Shown: piece after piece, positions 34,943 through 47,822 of the stretch
How the letters are laid out: each line of letters starts with the position of its first letter
Position numbering within the stretch: position 1 is the stretch's first letter
Assembly: GCF_032062135.1 (NCBI RefSeq)
Contig: NC_092866.1
Location: 25,645,158-25,709,157 of the forward strand
Source of the DNA: Pyxicephalus adspersus
Taxonomy: Eukaryota > Chordata > Amphibia > Anura > Pyxicephalidae
Direction of reading: 5' to 3'
DNA length: 64,000 bases
Translations under genes and position numbers: made by a program
The notes under the pieces: model-generated
Told to the model about the DNA's origin: nothing
Database searches by the model: none
What the model saw: the letters and a program-made list of their open reading frames with translations, nothing else

Positions 34943-35689
34943 GATTCTTTAAGGGGCACTTAAAGACACAACACCACGCAGAAGCTCCAGAGGACACTGG
35001 AGCAGTTTAAGACATGGCTGAAAACATTTCTCCTCTACAGCAGTAAAAAAAGGTAACATTTTCATATAGCCATTTTCCCCAACATTAATGCCAAAAATTG
35101 ATTCTTCACTAGAGAAATGTTTCAGGGAATATCGAATTCAAAGCCTTATAAAAGACCCCTATTAGTCAACATGACTATATAGATTTAAATGCACGGTTAT
35201 CTCGTCTCATTTGTGGATTTACACACATTCTGATGAAGTGCCTTAAAAAACAGGAAACGTTATAGTATATCTATTTAATTTTCTGCTTTAAAATTCTCTC
35301 TGAGTTTTAATTCTACTAAACATAAGTGTTCAACAATTACAAAGACAATTTTTGATGACCTCCCAGAGCTCTATGAAACTTTCAGCATGAAGACAACAAC
35401 ATTTTCCACAAGTAAGACAACCAGTTGTTGAACTATTCACACAGTTTTCAGCAACCCCATGGTTTTAATATAACATCCATTATAAATATATATTTATATT
35501 TGACTTCTCCTATACACTATGCTATAGAATGTTATGTTTTTGTTAGCTTGCCCTCTTTTCCTTCTGATCTGTGGAGATCTTATAGTATCAAATACCAAAG
35601 TATTAGAATAAGACGTTATTATGCATGGAGAATGGATTTTGAACTTTATAAACCAGATTAATTCACTTGCATTTGAATGTCTTCTTCGT

Positions 35690-36480
35690 ACTGTATACAA
35701 GGTCTGTCTTTTAGGTATCGAGACTAATATAATAACTCACTTTTTTTTATTTATATGACAATTCTAATGCCTGTCCCCTTCAATACACTCTCTATTTGCA
35801 ATTAAGCAGCATTTCAGTCTTATTTTACACCAATTGAAGACATGGAACAGATCAATTCCTATCAGCTGTTTTGTGATATCTGATGTTTTTTTTCTTTGCA
35901 TCCATTGACTCAAAGCATGTTCCCCTAAGCAATTCCTTTAGGCACTGATTTCAAATTACAAATTTAGTGAATATGGAGGATTTTCCAGCATAGAAATGTG
36001 TTTGTCGGTCTAAAACTGTTTCACAGAAAGTGCTGTGTGAGAAGGAAAATTGTACCGATGAATACAACCACATTTCTGGTTGTCTTTTTTTGACTATTTA
36101 TCTTAGCTTTGTCAAAACTTCCTTATAATATACTCCTTATGTTGGTTCACTGTTGTGCCTTCTGAACCTATTCTGCCAAAATGACGCCCTTCGTGTTAAA
36201 AAACACAATGAGTGTGGTTTAAAATTTGAACTTGCTTTGAGTCACTTTTTTGATTGGTGATGAAGGTGTTTTCCAGCGCACTGACTGTGATTCTGTTTCA
36301 GGAGCATACAGGAAGATCCAAATAATGACTTTTTTCAAAAAGGTTTGGGTCCACCTCTAGTTGCTGCAGAATGTCAGAGCAAATTTCCTTGTGGCACTTT
36401 TTTTGCTCTGGTGTGAAATTTTGCTAAAAATTTCAAAGTGATGTGTTGCTTAACTTAAAAACTTATCATGATTTCGAACA
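35690..36480 (-). pseudogene. mariner-type transposase pseudogene
   Basis: Read on the minus strand, the upstream part (about 36330-36430) gives FTPEQKKCHKEICSDILQQL then EVDPNLFEK. It continues with WIFLYAPETESQSVRWKTPS, the GDETWxxxYDPExKxQSxxW region of mariner transposases with the first DDE Asp block decayed. Later VGCDEKEH-type remnants, the phrase CASMD.. and a 3' end reading YLKDRPCIQ are seen between several stops. It is an inactive DNA-transposon copy in the last SLC6A2 intron. Confidence 0.75.
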
Positions 36481-37039
36481 TGAGGGGAAACACAGCTGTC
36501 CTAAATGTTGACTAACAACAAACTAAAGGGTAGAGTGCAATTGTTTGTTGTGTAAACATACATAGCACGCACTCACAACAATTTCTCATGCATTTATTTA
36601 GAAGATAGAAACACAGTCTCATTATTTAATAGACACACCTCACACTTAATGCTGCATTCTGAATTATGTAATACATTTAAAGCCAAACTCTTGGATGGGC
36701 ACATTCGCTCACCCTATGTTTTGGTTTGCCCTCTCTCTGTTTAAAAAAATCTTTATGCATATTTTCCTCCTTTAGGAAATAAGGGGACCTATATGATCTG
36801 GAATTACTGCTTTCTCTGCAGCAGTATCCTGGTCCTTGGGAAATGCTGGGCCATTTTATATGATACTTTTCAAACTTTTCAAACTATCCCTAACAATAGG
36901 CAATTCTTTCATACTTTCAATTTCCCAAAGGGGTACTGTGGAAACATCTAAAATATCCTATTTTATATGCTTAAGGTACCCCAAAATTGCATTTTCCTAG
37001 AAAAAAATTCTAAACAGGGAAAGGAACCTAAGTCCCTGA

Positions 37040-37280
37040 GGAGGAATGGAAGTTTAAGCTCTGGATAAGGAAGGGATTCTTCACTGTAAGGTCTGTAAAA
37101 ATGTGGAATCAGCTTCCTCAGGAAGTAGTTTCAGCAACTACTATTGATTGCTTTAGGAAAAAGCTGGATATTTTTCTAGAAGCATGAAATATAACTGGGT
37201 ATTAAGGATTTAAAGTAAATATAACAGAGACTGTTGATCCAGTGAACATCTGATTGCCTTATGGAATCAGGAAGGATTTT
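37040..37280 (+). pseudogene. CR1 LINE 3' end fragment
   Basis: The frame encodes FKLWIRKGFFTVRSVKMWNQ then LPQEVVSATTIDCFRKKLDI and ends NITGY-stop, the same C-terminus as the copy at 24727. The following untranslated part (gactgttgatccagtgaaca, tgattgccttatggaatcag) also matches until about 37280. A 5'-truncated CR1, as is usual, here also lacking the very 3' tail. Confidence 0.88.
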
Positions 37281-37295
37281 TTTTCCTTCAAACAT

Positions 37296-37392
37296 TACCT
37301 TGTGGGAATTAATTAGTTCCATTGAAACAAATAGATTTGGAACATTCCCAAGAGAGAATGTCTGATTCCCTTTTTTATAAACAGAGCCTATA
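37296..37392. repeat. Interspersed repeat, 'gaatctgacattccc' family, copy 2
   Basis: Contains cattaccttgtgggaattaa, aacattcccaagagagaatg and tctgattccctttttt, inverse-related halves of the copies at 34858 and 43528. Confidence 0.55.
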
Positions 37393-37733
37393 GAGTATTG
37401 GAATGGGACAGCAGAAGGTAAGGTTCCAAATAATTTTTCAAGAAAAAATGTTACTTTAGGCTTCTTCAGATGAAAATAAGCTAAGCATGTAATATACAGT
37501 GGTAAAAGATTATCAAGAAAACAGATGTGCGACTTCAGTTGGGATTTAAAGTTTTTATAGATAGCCAAGTAAAAGAAAGTAGAAAAACTCCAGGCATTAA
37601 TACATTTTAGAATTGTTCCCTTGTCGATAAATCATATGAGAATAGTTTTTTAGGTTACATCGAGCATGCAATACGTAATATCAGAAAACGATGAATCAAG
37701 CCCAAATGCCTTAAAAAGAATTTGCAAACCCAC

Positions 37734-37805
37734 CTTAAACTGCCTTATATCTCCTTGCTGCACAAGATAATATTCGCTTTCTGGGGTAACACAATATCCA
37801 AGTTT
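37734..37805 (-). CDS. slc6a2: SLC6A2 penultimate coding exon (cytosolic tail)
   Basis: The 72-nt exon lies between acceptor ttttttcag and donor gtgggt and encodes 24 residues in phase 0: KLGYCVTPESEYYLVQQGDI then RQFK. It matches the NET tail (L-A-Y-G-I-T-P-E, then R-D-I-R-Q-F). The preceding exon ends GTFKQ and the next begins LQHWL, so the joins are seamless. In mammalian monoamine transporters this tail carries trafficking and phosphorylation determinants. Nothing is missing or frameshifted. Confidence 0.95.
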
Positions 37806-40800
37806 CTGAAAAATACAGTGGAAAAAAAAAAAATGCAGGTTTTATATGTCAAAATCTAGCAATGTTATGTATATAACGTATACAATAAACATTTACATAT
37901 ATGTAATTTAATATTATAAACAAATTACACCTCATTTAATACGTTCAAAATTCACATACTGTATATTTATAAAAAAAATCCAAAAAATTGTGGTTGTATA
38001 GTCCAATTCAGAGTTAATTCTGACTTGATTCAGGCTATTCAACCCTTAGATTGGAACTCTAAGCTCAAATTTCCAGTTTGGATATCCTACACATGGACAA
38101 AACTGCTCTCACTCGGAATCCTCCAATAACAGGCTGCCATATTGGCACACCAGTTACCATCTTTTACAGGGGACTGTTGCCAAAATTGCCCTTTTTTTAT
38201 CTTGTGCATCAGAAGTAATATTGTTTTTTTTTTAAAGTTTCTAATGCTTTGCCTGCACAACAACTAAAAAAAACCCACTCATGGATATATCTGTGCATAT
38301 ATATTATATTAATGTTAGACTCTTGACAAGACTAAAAAGTCAGAGCCCAGTCACTGCATTGCTAGAAGGCCCTTGAACCACCTAACAAAAAATTAGACAG
38401 TCATCAAAAGCAAAAGGCATTTCCTAAAAATAGGTTTCATTGCAGAAGGCCTTGGTTGAGTCTAGTTTAAGCATTAGTTATGTATAAACGCAGTGGTTAA
38501 GAGTCTTGGAGGGGTATTTCAATGGTCAATAATCACACAACTGTGAATGTGAACAGACCCGTGTGAATTCCAACAAAGGTTCACAGTGCACAGAGCATGT
38601 ACAGTATCTTTCTCAGCACTGCAGAACTGTGCAATCAATGTCCACAGCCTGCCTGTATGTTCCCAGTCTCCATAGATCATGGTTTCACTCAGTCCTCAAA
38701 CACCTTCCAGCCCCCAGAGCAGTAAAAAAAAAAACGCAATATTGGTGCCTTAACATTTAGTAAACTTTCTAATAGCAGCAGCACAGTCCAGAAGAACAGT
38801 AGAACAGATCACATACTGAAAAGGTGTACCTGGAGTCTGGGTGGGGGCATATAAAATGTAAAATAGGCATCCAGTAGGTAACCAGGCTGCCTGCACTAAA
38901 GATAGAATCCAGGGTACCCTTCTCCTTGTCTAGTCACTTATTGGTATGTTAGTGAATTATAGGAGTACCTGCATTAAAACCTGGAATTCAGCATCTGCTT
39001 ATTTTCTGGTCAGCTCAATCTCGCTAGCAACACTGGGAAGAACTATGCCCTTAGTATATATTTCCCTTATAAATTGTATGTGCCAAAAAACTTTAAAAAA
39101 ATGAAGAGACAGTGCTGCCGATCATATATCACTACAACGTGCTGTCTGCGGCATGGCAGGATGGTGCAAATTTCTTGGCACAGGAGAATACCACCTTATA
39201 CTTTCCAATCTTGCTAGAGCATTACACATTGTTTTACAGTTGGTTCATTTAGAAATGGCATTGGGATTGGTGCCAGACATATAAAAAACATAGAAAATTT
39301 TTTATGTGAAATGAGAACTCTATACAATTTTTTGCATGTTTTGATGCAACAATTTTTAGGAAAAGAGGAAGAAAAAGCTACCTTTTTATATAGACACTTT
39401 GATAATCTGGTAATTTTAGTTTATGTTTGTTTTTAGCAATCTGTGATGTCAAAATGGTACTCTATACAAAGTGAACAAATCATTCATAAATAATTTTCTA
39501 ATACTATCATTTCGCCACTAGATGTCATTGTTGCAATGTAGATTGCAGAACTTGGGCTTAATTTTATATCCTCATGGAAAACTACAGTGGAAAAAAAAAA
39601 AAACTTTCTAACCTTATTACGGGTTACCTGGCAGTTTAATACTTCATCCTCTGCCTCGGAACAAAAATTCGAAACAGGAAAACAGATCAAAGTAAGAACA
39701 TTTTATCTTAATATTTTTTTTCAGCCAATGACTTGAAAGTATTTAAGTTTTAGTATAAATGACAGAGAACTAGTATTTTCATAAAATTATATTTGGAGGG
39801 TTAATATTCTTTCAGTACAGATTACCTGTAAAGGAAACCTGTAATGTTTGAGATAAATACTATTCAAGCTCTTAGTGACTTGAATAATTTCTAGAGCAAA
39901 AGAAAATATGATTTTTGATTGACTTGCTAATTCTAGTAACCCAGAAAACCAAGTCAACAAATCAGTAGGACAGAGAATAGCTGCAATAGCAATTTACATA
40001 TTTTACTTAATACAGGTTTCTTATCAAGTATGTCTCTAGCTTCGTTAAAAAGTAATGTTGGTCCACTTAGTAACCTTAACGTCTTATCTTATTACTTAAA
40101 AATAGTCCCAAAATCTTAAAAATAGTAATTCAACAGTGAATTCAAAAGTGAATAAAAACATGCTTGGAATGAACATCTATTATCAACAATCTATTCTCAA
40201 ACAAAATAATAATAATGTCCAGGGGGGGTCAACTGCTTGGTTATTTTTTACCCTAACCTTTTAATGTTTCTGTGACTATAGAGGTGACATTTTAATTTAC
40301 TTAGGATGGAATTTATACAGTTCATCTTTAAAACTAAGACAGACTTTTAACCCAAAGATAAACAGATTAAGTGCTTTAGAATGTAGCTTTACAGAATGAT
40401 TTGTTCCATATTTTCAGTGCACTTTCAAATATCTATATAACTTTATATTTATCCCTTATAACATATAAGAATAGATTTATTTCACACACTCACTAGCATT
40501 CCTAAATATTTTACCAACAATATCTTGAATCCCATACCATTAGAATCAAAACAGCTGAACTCAAGAGCTGAAATTATTATACTCAAGAGATTTGAGTTAT
40601 TGTATTTAAAGAATATCTACTTTGGTTCCAGGTGTCATAAATATTCTGTTCTCACAGTATGAACATTATAAAGATCTAATTTCTGGAAACGTTAAAGCAA
40701 AAGGTCAACCACTGGTCTGTCACTGGCTAATGAATAATGGGGAAAGACTAGGTTCCTAAACATTATTTGCTATGGGGATTTTGTCCAGGGGTACATTGAT

Positions 40801-41100
40801 TCATCTATACTATTTGTATAGAATATGTTTAGAAAATACTGCCTTTAGCACTTTTGGTTTGCCTTTTTCCCAGTTGTTACTTTCTTTACCCTCCTCTTTT
40901 TTTCCTGATTTGGGTATCTGGCAACACAGTGTTTTTTTTCAGGTGTACAGTATCAAAAATGTCTGTGTAATAAACACTGATTATGAAAGTGCATCAGCTC
41001 ACATTTTTCTCCACTGACCATCTCAAAAATGTAGCTTATATATAGCTTGACACACAGAAACATAACAAAACATAGATAAAAAATAAAATACAACATTTAC
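37806..41100. other. SLC6A2 intron, mostly unannotated
   Basis: AT-rich intron sequence. A 27-nt exon-like block at 39628-39654 is treated in the findings. No other gene or repeat recognised. Confidence 0.5.
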
Positions 41101-41268
41101 CTGTTTAAAGGTTCCAGGCACCGTGAAGAATTTGTAGATAAAATAGATAGGCACTAAAATCATGGATGACAATGCAATGGCCCATCCAGCCTGATTAGCC
41201 CATGGAGGAAAGTGGTAGTCATCGTATGAAAGAGGATTGTAGGTCACAATGCTAGTAATAACAACAAA
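41101..41268 (-). CDS. slc6a2: SLC6A2 coding exon, TM11 end to TM12
   Basis: The 168-nt exon, from acceptor ttctgtaag to donor gtaaatg, encodes exactly 56 residues in phase 0 at both ends. It starts [20 protein letters not shown] and continues [20 protein letters not shown] then [16 protein letters not shown]. YDDYxFPPWAN and the following hydrophobic helix (TM12) are hallmarks of NET. The helix [20 protein letters not shown] is long enough to span the membrane. Exon length and phases agree with the vertebrate NET/DAT gene layout. Confidence 0.96.
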
Positions 41269-43527
41269 CTTACAGAAGGGACAGAACAGAAATACAGGTA
41301 AATAAATAAATGTCATAAGTAAAGGTTCCAAGCATATGAGTTTCCAATAATTAGAGCACCATAACATATAAAGTTCTGTATTTGAAACATAATACATTTT
41401 ATGAATATGCCATTTCTGTTTTCCCCATATTTTTACTAATTTTACCTGTTATTTATCTATTTGACTTTACCGCATGGAAACAATATGTGAATAAAACATT
41501 AATGGTTAAAGATTTGTGACCTACTTATTTCCCATCTTTCCTGGTATACATATACAGAAATGTAAGAGGGGATTTATAAAGTTCTTAAAGGTGTACTTCA
41601 GCCTTATCCTAAATCTTGCACATGTGTACAGGCTTTCCTGCTGTTCTGAAAATGCTTACTGTGATTTTATTTAAATTAAGCTTCCTACAGTGTAAAATAA
41701 TACCTACAGCATTTCAGATAGACTTTCCGATAAGATATATGTGGTAAAATGATCTTCATGTATTATAGTTTGTGGGTACATTTATTGGTCGCTGAATGGT
41801 TAACTGTTTAGGACTGGTGTTTGTAGGGGTTACAGCAGTGCAGAGAAAACTGATTGAGCCATGTGGTCTAAAAGACAAGGAAGTCTCTCCCCAACAGGTT
41901 CCTGAGAAATACAAATCAATGACAAGAGCACCCAAATCACTAAAATGGAGCATACTTAGGTCACATTTAGACACAGTACATAGTTTAATGACACACAAAA
42001 CACACAGGGTACGCACAACTTATTTACGTTGAGGTCGCAAAAACATTCATTTTGTTTTAGAACAGCCAGAATCTAATTTAATGTACATGTGCTAGTTATA
42101 TGACTACAAAGAAGGACAATTATCAGATTATCATATCTCTTAGTGAAATAGTATGGTATAGATCTATATTAATGGAATGCTCTGACAACTCTATAGCAAA
42201 AATGACTTGCATATATTGTCAATAGAAAACATCTGTTACATCCGGTCCAGATAAATATACTGTAAAGGCTATTAAAGCACAGAAAAAAAACAACACAACT
42301 AACGATGTACTTTTTTAAAAACTATTAATGATGAGAAAACTTGAGTGATGGGAAAAAAAGTGATGGGAACTTCCAAGACTTACACTAAAACATTTGTCCC
42401 ACTGGATCAGTTACCCTCCCTACTTGCTCTGGTAACAACATAAAAAAATTGGGATTTTCCTTCACCTTCTTGGTGACAACAGCCACTAGGACAAAAAGAG
42501 GTATTCTACTTCTTCCCAACTCTATCTAAAACAAATCAAAATTCTTTTGCACACACGTAATATTTATATCACATTTACCAGAAACAATGGTGTACATGCT
42601 GCTCTTAACAAATCTCCTGAAAATATTTTTTAAGAGTCTTCCACACCTTATCCACCTTTTTACCTACAAACACTCTGAGCGGCGAGACATTTGTCTTTCC
42701 CATTAAGAGCAAAACGGCAGCGTCTTTGCAAAGGAAACATTTTGACTGAATAGACTGACCTTGCCAGAGCACCCTTGCACCCTTTTCATTGTCAGCTGGT
42801 GTGGAATGCTAGGAGAGCTCCAACCTAGTGAATGGCTATTAGACCCACTGCACAGATCTACAGCAGATGACAGCATTGTCACCTAGGAGGAATTCAAATA
42901 CTCCCCTTTACTCGGAAGTGCCAAGGTATACTACCCACTGGCAAGTTGAGTAGCATTGTCACTCTGCCTGGAATTGGCAAGATGATTATGTCTCAATAAA
43001 AATTTCCTGCAAAAAACAGTCACAGTTTTACAGTAATGATGTTGTCCACAGGTTCACCTACAGTCACATTTTTGTCACCCAAATTTACAGGGTAACATTT
43101 GACACATGAACATATTTAAACACAAGTAACTCCCACAGTACCATTGGGGCATCTGTGGAAACTTTCAAAATGCTATATTGCACATCATTGTGCTGTGTCA
43201 AGCAAGCCAAGCATTACCCAGGTTGGAGGTTAGGGAATGCCAAGGGATTGGATGTAGAACCCTAATTTATTCTGTCCATTGAAAAAAAATGCAGAGTATA
43301 AATGAAAAGTTCTGAGTTGCCACAACAGAAATAAAGAGGAAATCTTCCAATATGCACACTTGTTCCTGTAACAGCTGTCTAAGAGGAGATTTATTTCAAA
43401 TTGGAACGTTTTTCCTTAGTTCGTATTTAGTCAGAATAAATTTAGAGCAGAAACAAAAATAAATTGATAGGAGTTTAAACCTCCCCTATGAAAAAGGGGA
43501 GCATGTTTTTAGATACACTTAAGGGTT
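41269..43527. other. SLC6A2 intron, unannotated part
   Basis: TTAAAGGTGTACTTCAGCC at 41585 resembles the end of a TTAAAG-type MITE, but I could not find its partner end. The rest shows nothing supportable. Confidence 0.4.
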
Positions 43528-43682
43528 TTTTTTTTTTTTTATAAAGCAGTGAATATGACATTCACAAAAGCATTCCCTGTTGGAGAATGAATTACTGCCA
43601 TTGAAACACATGAACCTGGAAGATTCCTTTACCAGATATGTTTCAGTGAATGTTAAATTCACTGTTTTTTAAATAGACCCTT
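43528..43682. repeat. Interspersed repeat, 'gaatctgacattccc' family, copy 3
   Basis: The left half (cagtgaatatgacattcaca, gcattccctgttggagaatg) and right half (gaagattcctttaccagata, gtgaatgttaaattcactgt) are inverse related, so this is the most complete palindrome of the three copies. Confidence 0.65.
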
Positions 43683-46600
43683 AGATATTAAAACAGCTCT
43701 TGGGTAACAGAGACAAGGCAGAAATGATGTACATTATGACATTCTTGAAAAACACGAACTGAAAAAGATTTTTTTGGGGGCAACCGAGAATGATCTTTAG
43801 GTGGTTAAAGGTATTTCCAACTTACTATTTATGCATACATTTTTTTTCTTAATAAACATGACAAGGAATAAATGTAGTTTATTTTTTTACACATTTTTGA
43901 CAATACACATTTAGAAAAAATGTATATTGTAAATGCAATCATAAAATGTATATTATATAATATTAAACCATTATCGGGTTAAATGAAAATCTAGTGATCA
44001 TGAAAAAAAAATTAGGCTTTGGGCAACAGTGACTTGTTATGTTAAGAATCACATATCTCAGTTGTTTTACAAGCAAACTACATGTCATAGGTTATATTAC
44101 AATAGGTAAGGAGAAATCCTTAAATATCACAGATACTAAATCTTTTCCGGCAGGTGACCATTTCCTGCAGCATTAGGGCACATTCACTGGCTGGGGTCAC
44201 ATTCCACTGCAATATTGTCTTAATAATGATTGTAGAAGAAAAAATGAATTTAGTTCAATAAACCCTATTATATAGTATATGTTACAAATGTAGAAAATCA
44301 GATTATAATATTTTATTATATGCATATCATATACCTAATAGGGATCAAACTGCTCATCTGTTACAGTTGCCTTTTTAAGATGAAAAGAAACAGTGACATT
44401 CAAGAAAATGCCTGGACATGTACAGTATAATGGACAAAACTAAAGGTTAAAGCAACATATCATTTGGAGATGTTTTGCTTTTAGTTGTTCTGCATTTACA
44501 ATAGGAAACAAATGTTGTAGGCCAGGAGTGTGGCCATTTTTACTTTTCAGAGGTTCTGATTAGACCACAGAAAGATATCTTAATTCAGATCTTTCATAAA
44601 AAATAAAAGGCTGAGTAATTCACAATCCATCCTAGGTGGGATGCTCTCAGAGGAGTGGACTGATTTATTAAAACAATTACACCCCTCCTAGCCTTCCCTT
44701 ACATATTCCACCTTTCTAGTGTGTTATTTACTGGTTTATTGTATGCTGAAAACCTGTATGTAATTTTATGATGTTATGTTTGTCTCTGATGTGTTACATG
44801 TTTTCTTTTAATGTAAAAACTATACAGAAACTTTTTTTGTTACAAATGTAATGTAATTTTTTATTTCTAGACTACACTAGAACCTTTATATTTGTAACCA
44901 AAGAGACAATAAAATCACTCTTTTGTTATATAATATCACATATCTAATTATAAAGCGTCATATATTTTGGATTATAGCACCCAAAGTTCTGTTTGGTCTT
45001 AGTACTGATTTACAATAAAATATTAGCAAGTCCAAGAATACCAGCACAGGCATAATACACTACATATGCAGTATATAATAACACACTGTATTCTGTAAAA
45101 TTATGCAGATGCTCTTTTGACCCTCAAATATTCTGAAAGGGAAATTTAATTTACAGTTTGTTAATAGCCAGTTATTTCTAAAAAAAAAAAACATGTGCTA
45201 CACATCATCTAGCAAAGTAAAAATGGGAAGCTTTTATATAGTTAATGTTATCTAATTATAGTAGATGCCACCACATGTAGAATTAATAGAGACAGAGGTT
45301 CAAATGGGAAAAAGTATCGTATATTTAAATGCATTGCTAAGTATTTCATATCTTAATAAGGAGAAAATGTAAAAACTTTATTCTTGTAAAGAGAAATACC
45401 ATATATAAAATCCAGTCATGTGCAATGTATGTTTAAAAATGATATGTACATGACTAAGCATTCCAAGATGATACAGGTTCAGTTGTGTAAGCTAAGAACA
45501 TACCTATGTAAAGCTAAATTCCAAGAAAATATAAATGTTTAAATGCAAGCAGAGTAGGTTCCTAAACGTATAGAGAATTAGCTTCTTGTTATCTACCAAA
45601 CTACAGGGCTCAGAAAAAGGAAGGGAAAAGAAGCAAAAGGCGCCTGTGCTGCAATAAAGTAGTATACTGATAGGATGAGAAAGCTGAGTGAGGGAGGAGA
45701 TCATTGGTGCATTTCTTCTCCTTTAACTATCCAGTCAGAGGGTGGGGATGGTAGGGAGGCCTATAAATTAAAGTAAACTTGCAGCAGAGAAAGATCAGGT
45801 CATCAGCCCTGTCAAGTAGGACTGTGCTGCTGCAACAATATTTAGAAAAACTAGCATGAATGATGTACCCAAAAATGGCATACCTTTATTAAAGCCAGAT
45901 ATGACTTTGGTGGGTATTTGTGCTTCTCTATGCAATGCAGACAGATTATGGCTGATGAGAGGGGCCAGCAAGATGCTGTAAATATCTTACCAAAAATAAG
46001 GAAGCTACAGTATTGTCCACAAGTGATTCTGAGCCTCCATGCTTGAAAGAACTGAAATGTAATGAACGAAAGGAACAGGCCAGGGATAGTAAGGTTAAAA
46101 AGAAAAGTTTTAAATGACGCTGGATATCCGCCAACCAGGAAATAAGAAGGGCTTTATCTGATATGCTGCAGATTTTAATGCACACAAAATGGAAAGCTTT
46201 ACTTTAGGTACAGAAATCAAAGAAAGTGCAAATGTACAGAGATGTTTTTCTGTATTTTTATGCATACTGGAAGGCAACTAAAATGCAGATTATTAAAAAC
46301 AAAAATGTTTATAAACTCTATGTAATAAGTGATAACCATAATAAAATAAAAACATTTTTCTTGCAAATTATTGCTACTACCTCCAGCAGCCTATCTGCAA
46401 CCACTTCAGGCATACACACCAATGATACTGCCTAACATTTCTCAAGGCAAATTTGCTGCTAGTGGCAACAGATTGCCAAATCTGCTAAATGCATGTTGTA
46501 ACAGGCACCTTTAGTGTTCTTTAGAAAATGTAAGTGCACAAAATGGGAATACAGAAGACAGGAACAAAGTGTTTTTATTCTATAACAGGGGTGTCTGAGC

Positions 46601-46815
46601 AAGAACCTTGTGGTAGGATCAAGGGGTAATATGGTAATGAGTTTCATGTCATTTTAACTCTCCTCAACTAACCGTTCAGCAAACTTTTAGATCTTAACTT
46701 TTTCCCAACAAAAAACACATACTGTTTATACTTTACCCTAACACGTGACTATATCCAAAATGAACACTTTAACTATCCCTACAAGTGAGCCCTTACATTT
46801 AGTAATTTTACTTAC
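43683..46815. other. SLC6A2 intron, unannotated part
   Basis: No exon, RNA or repeat border recognised. Confidence 0.4.
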
Positions 46816-46916
46816 CAACAAAAATGCAGGACTAACAAATTTCCAGCAAAGTCTCCAGTATAGGCCAGGCTTAAATCCAAGCATCCTATAAATGTCATCA
46901 CTGAACCTATCCACAC
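46816..46916 (-). CDS. slc6a2: SLC6A2 coding exon, intracellular loop 5 and start of TM11
   Basis: The 101-nt exon lies between acceptor ttttttttag and donor gtaagt. Two bases complete a split Gly codon, then 33 residues follow: [20 protein letters not shown] then [13 protein letters not shown]. The phrases VDRFSxDIxxMxGFxPGLYW and [13 protein letters not shown] are diagnostic of monoamine transporters and continue directly into FVVI of the exon at 41268. The upstream phase-1 border requires a preceding exon ending in ...YG, which is not visible in the window. Confidence 0.96.
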
Positions 46917-47227
46917 CTAAAAAAAATCACAGGCATTTAAAAAATGTATCAATATTATTATAGTAATGTATAGGCGTATAGGTATGTTATGACCTAAATG
47001 TATGTATCCTGATACAAATTACAATGTATTGTAGTACATGTATCTATTGTCTCTGGGGCTTGTTTTACCTGATACTGGCCACTTGCCAAGTTTAGGGTAA
47101 GGGCTTTTAGAATATGTATTAGCATACAAATTTCAAAGAGGCACCAGACAGATATGTGATTTCAGAAATCATGATTCATGATATGCTTCAATAAGGAAAA
47201 GGTAAGGGGGGGCAACATGATTTCTAA

Positions 47228-47822
47228 GCGTGGAAAAGCAGAATACAAGTGACATTAGCAGATGAGGAATAACATGGTATCATAATAAATTTATTGGTAC
47301 TCATGTACATTCCAACGCATTTCACAGATTAAATCTGCTTCATCAGGGAACAGTTATGTACAATATAAGTATCCAGACACTCAGGGAGCTAACCACCATA
47401 CAAGGAGCCGGTTACCATCTCTCCACATCAGAATATCGCTATTTGGACCTGTACACTGCTCAATTCTTGACCTACTTTGGTTCGGATTAAAAAACATTCT
47501 TTGGCCCTTGAGTAAAAAATATTGTCAAACATCTTTTTCAACCTTCTATGTCTCTATCGGTCACACTTGAGACCTTCCGTTTGAGTCTGGTTGCCGTCTG
47601 CTCGGTCTTGATAACCCTCCATGTTTTTTGTCCTGTTTCCTGGTCATGGTTAAAATGTACCATTGTAACTTGGTGTATAATGTACTTTCTCATATTGTAC
47701 ATAACTGTTCCCTGATGAAGTGGATTTATTCTGTAAAACCTGTCGGAATGTACATGAGTACCATTAAATTCTTTAAGATACCGTGTTATTCCACATCTAC
47801 TAATGTCACTTGTACTCCTTGT
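47228..47822. mobile_element. Fold-back element with about 140-bp inverted arms
   Basis: The left arm (about 47228-47368) includes gtgacattagcagatgagga, ggtactcatgtacattccaa and cttcatcagggaacagttat. The right arm (about 47685-47822) is its imperfect reverse complement: gtacataactgttccctgat, ggaatgtacatgagtaccat, ccacatctactaatgtcact. Between them is about 310 bp without coding capacity. Each arm carries one copy of a CTGATGAAG...GAAA-like hairpin. It lies in a transporter intron. Confidence 0.85.
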
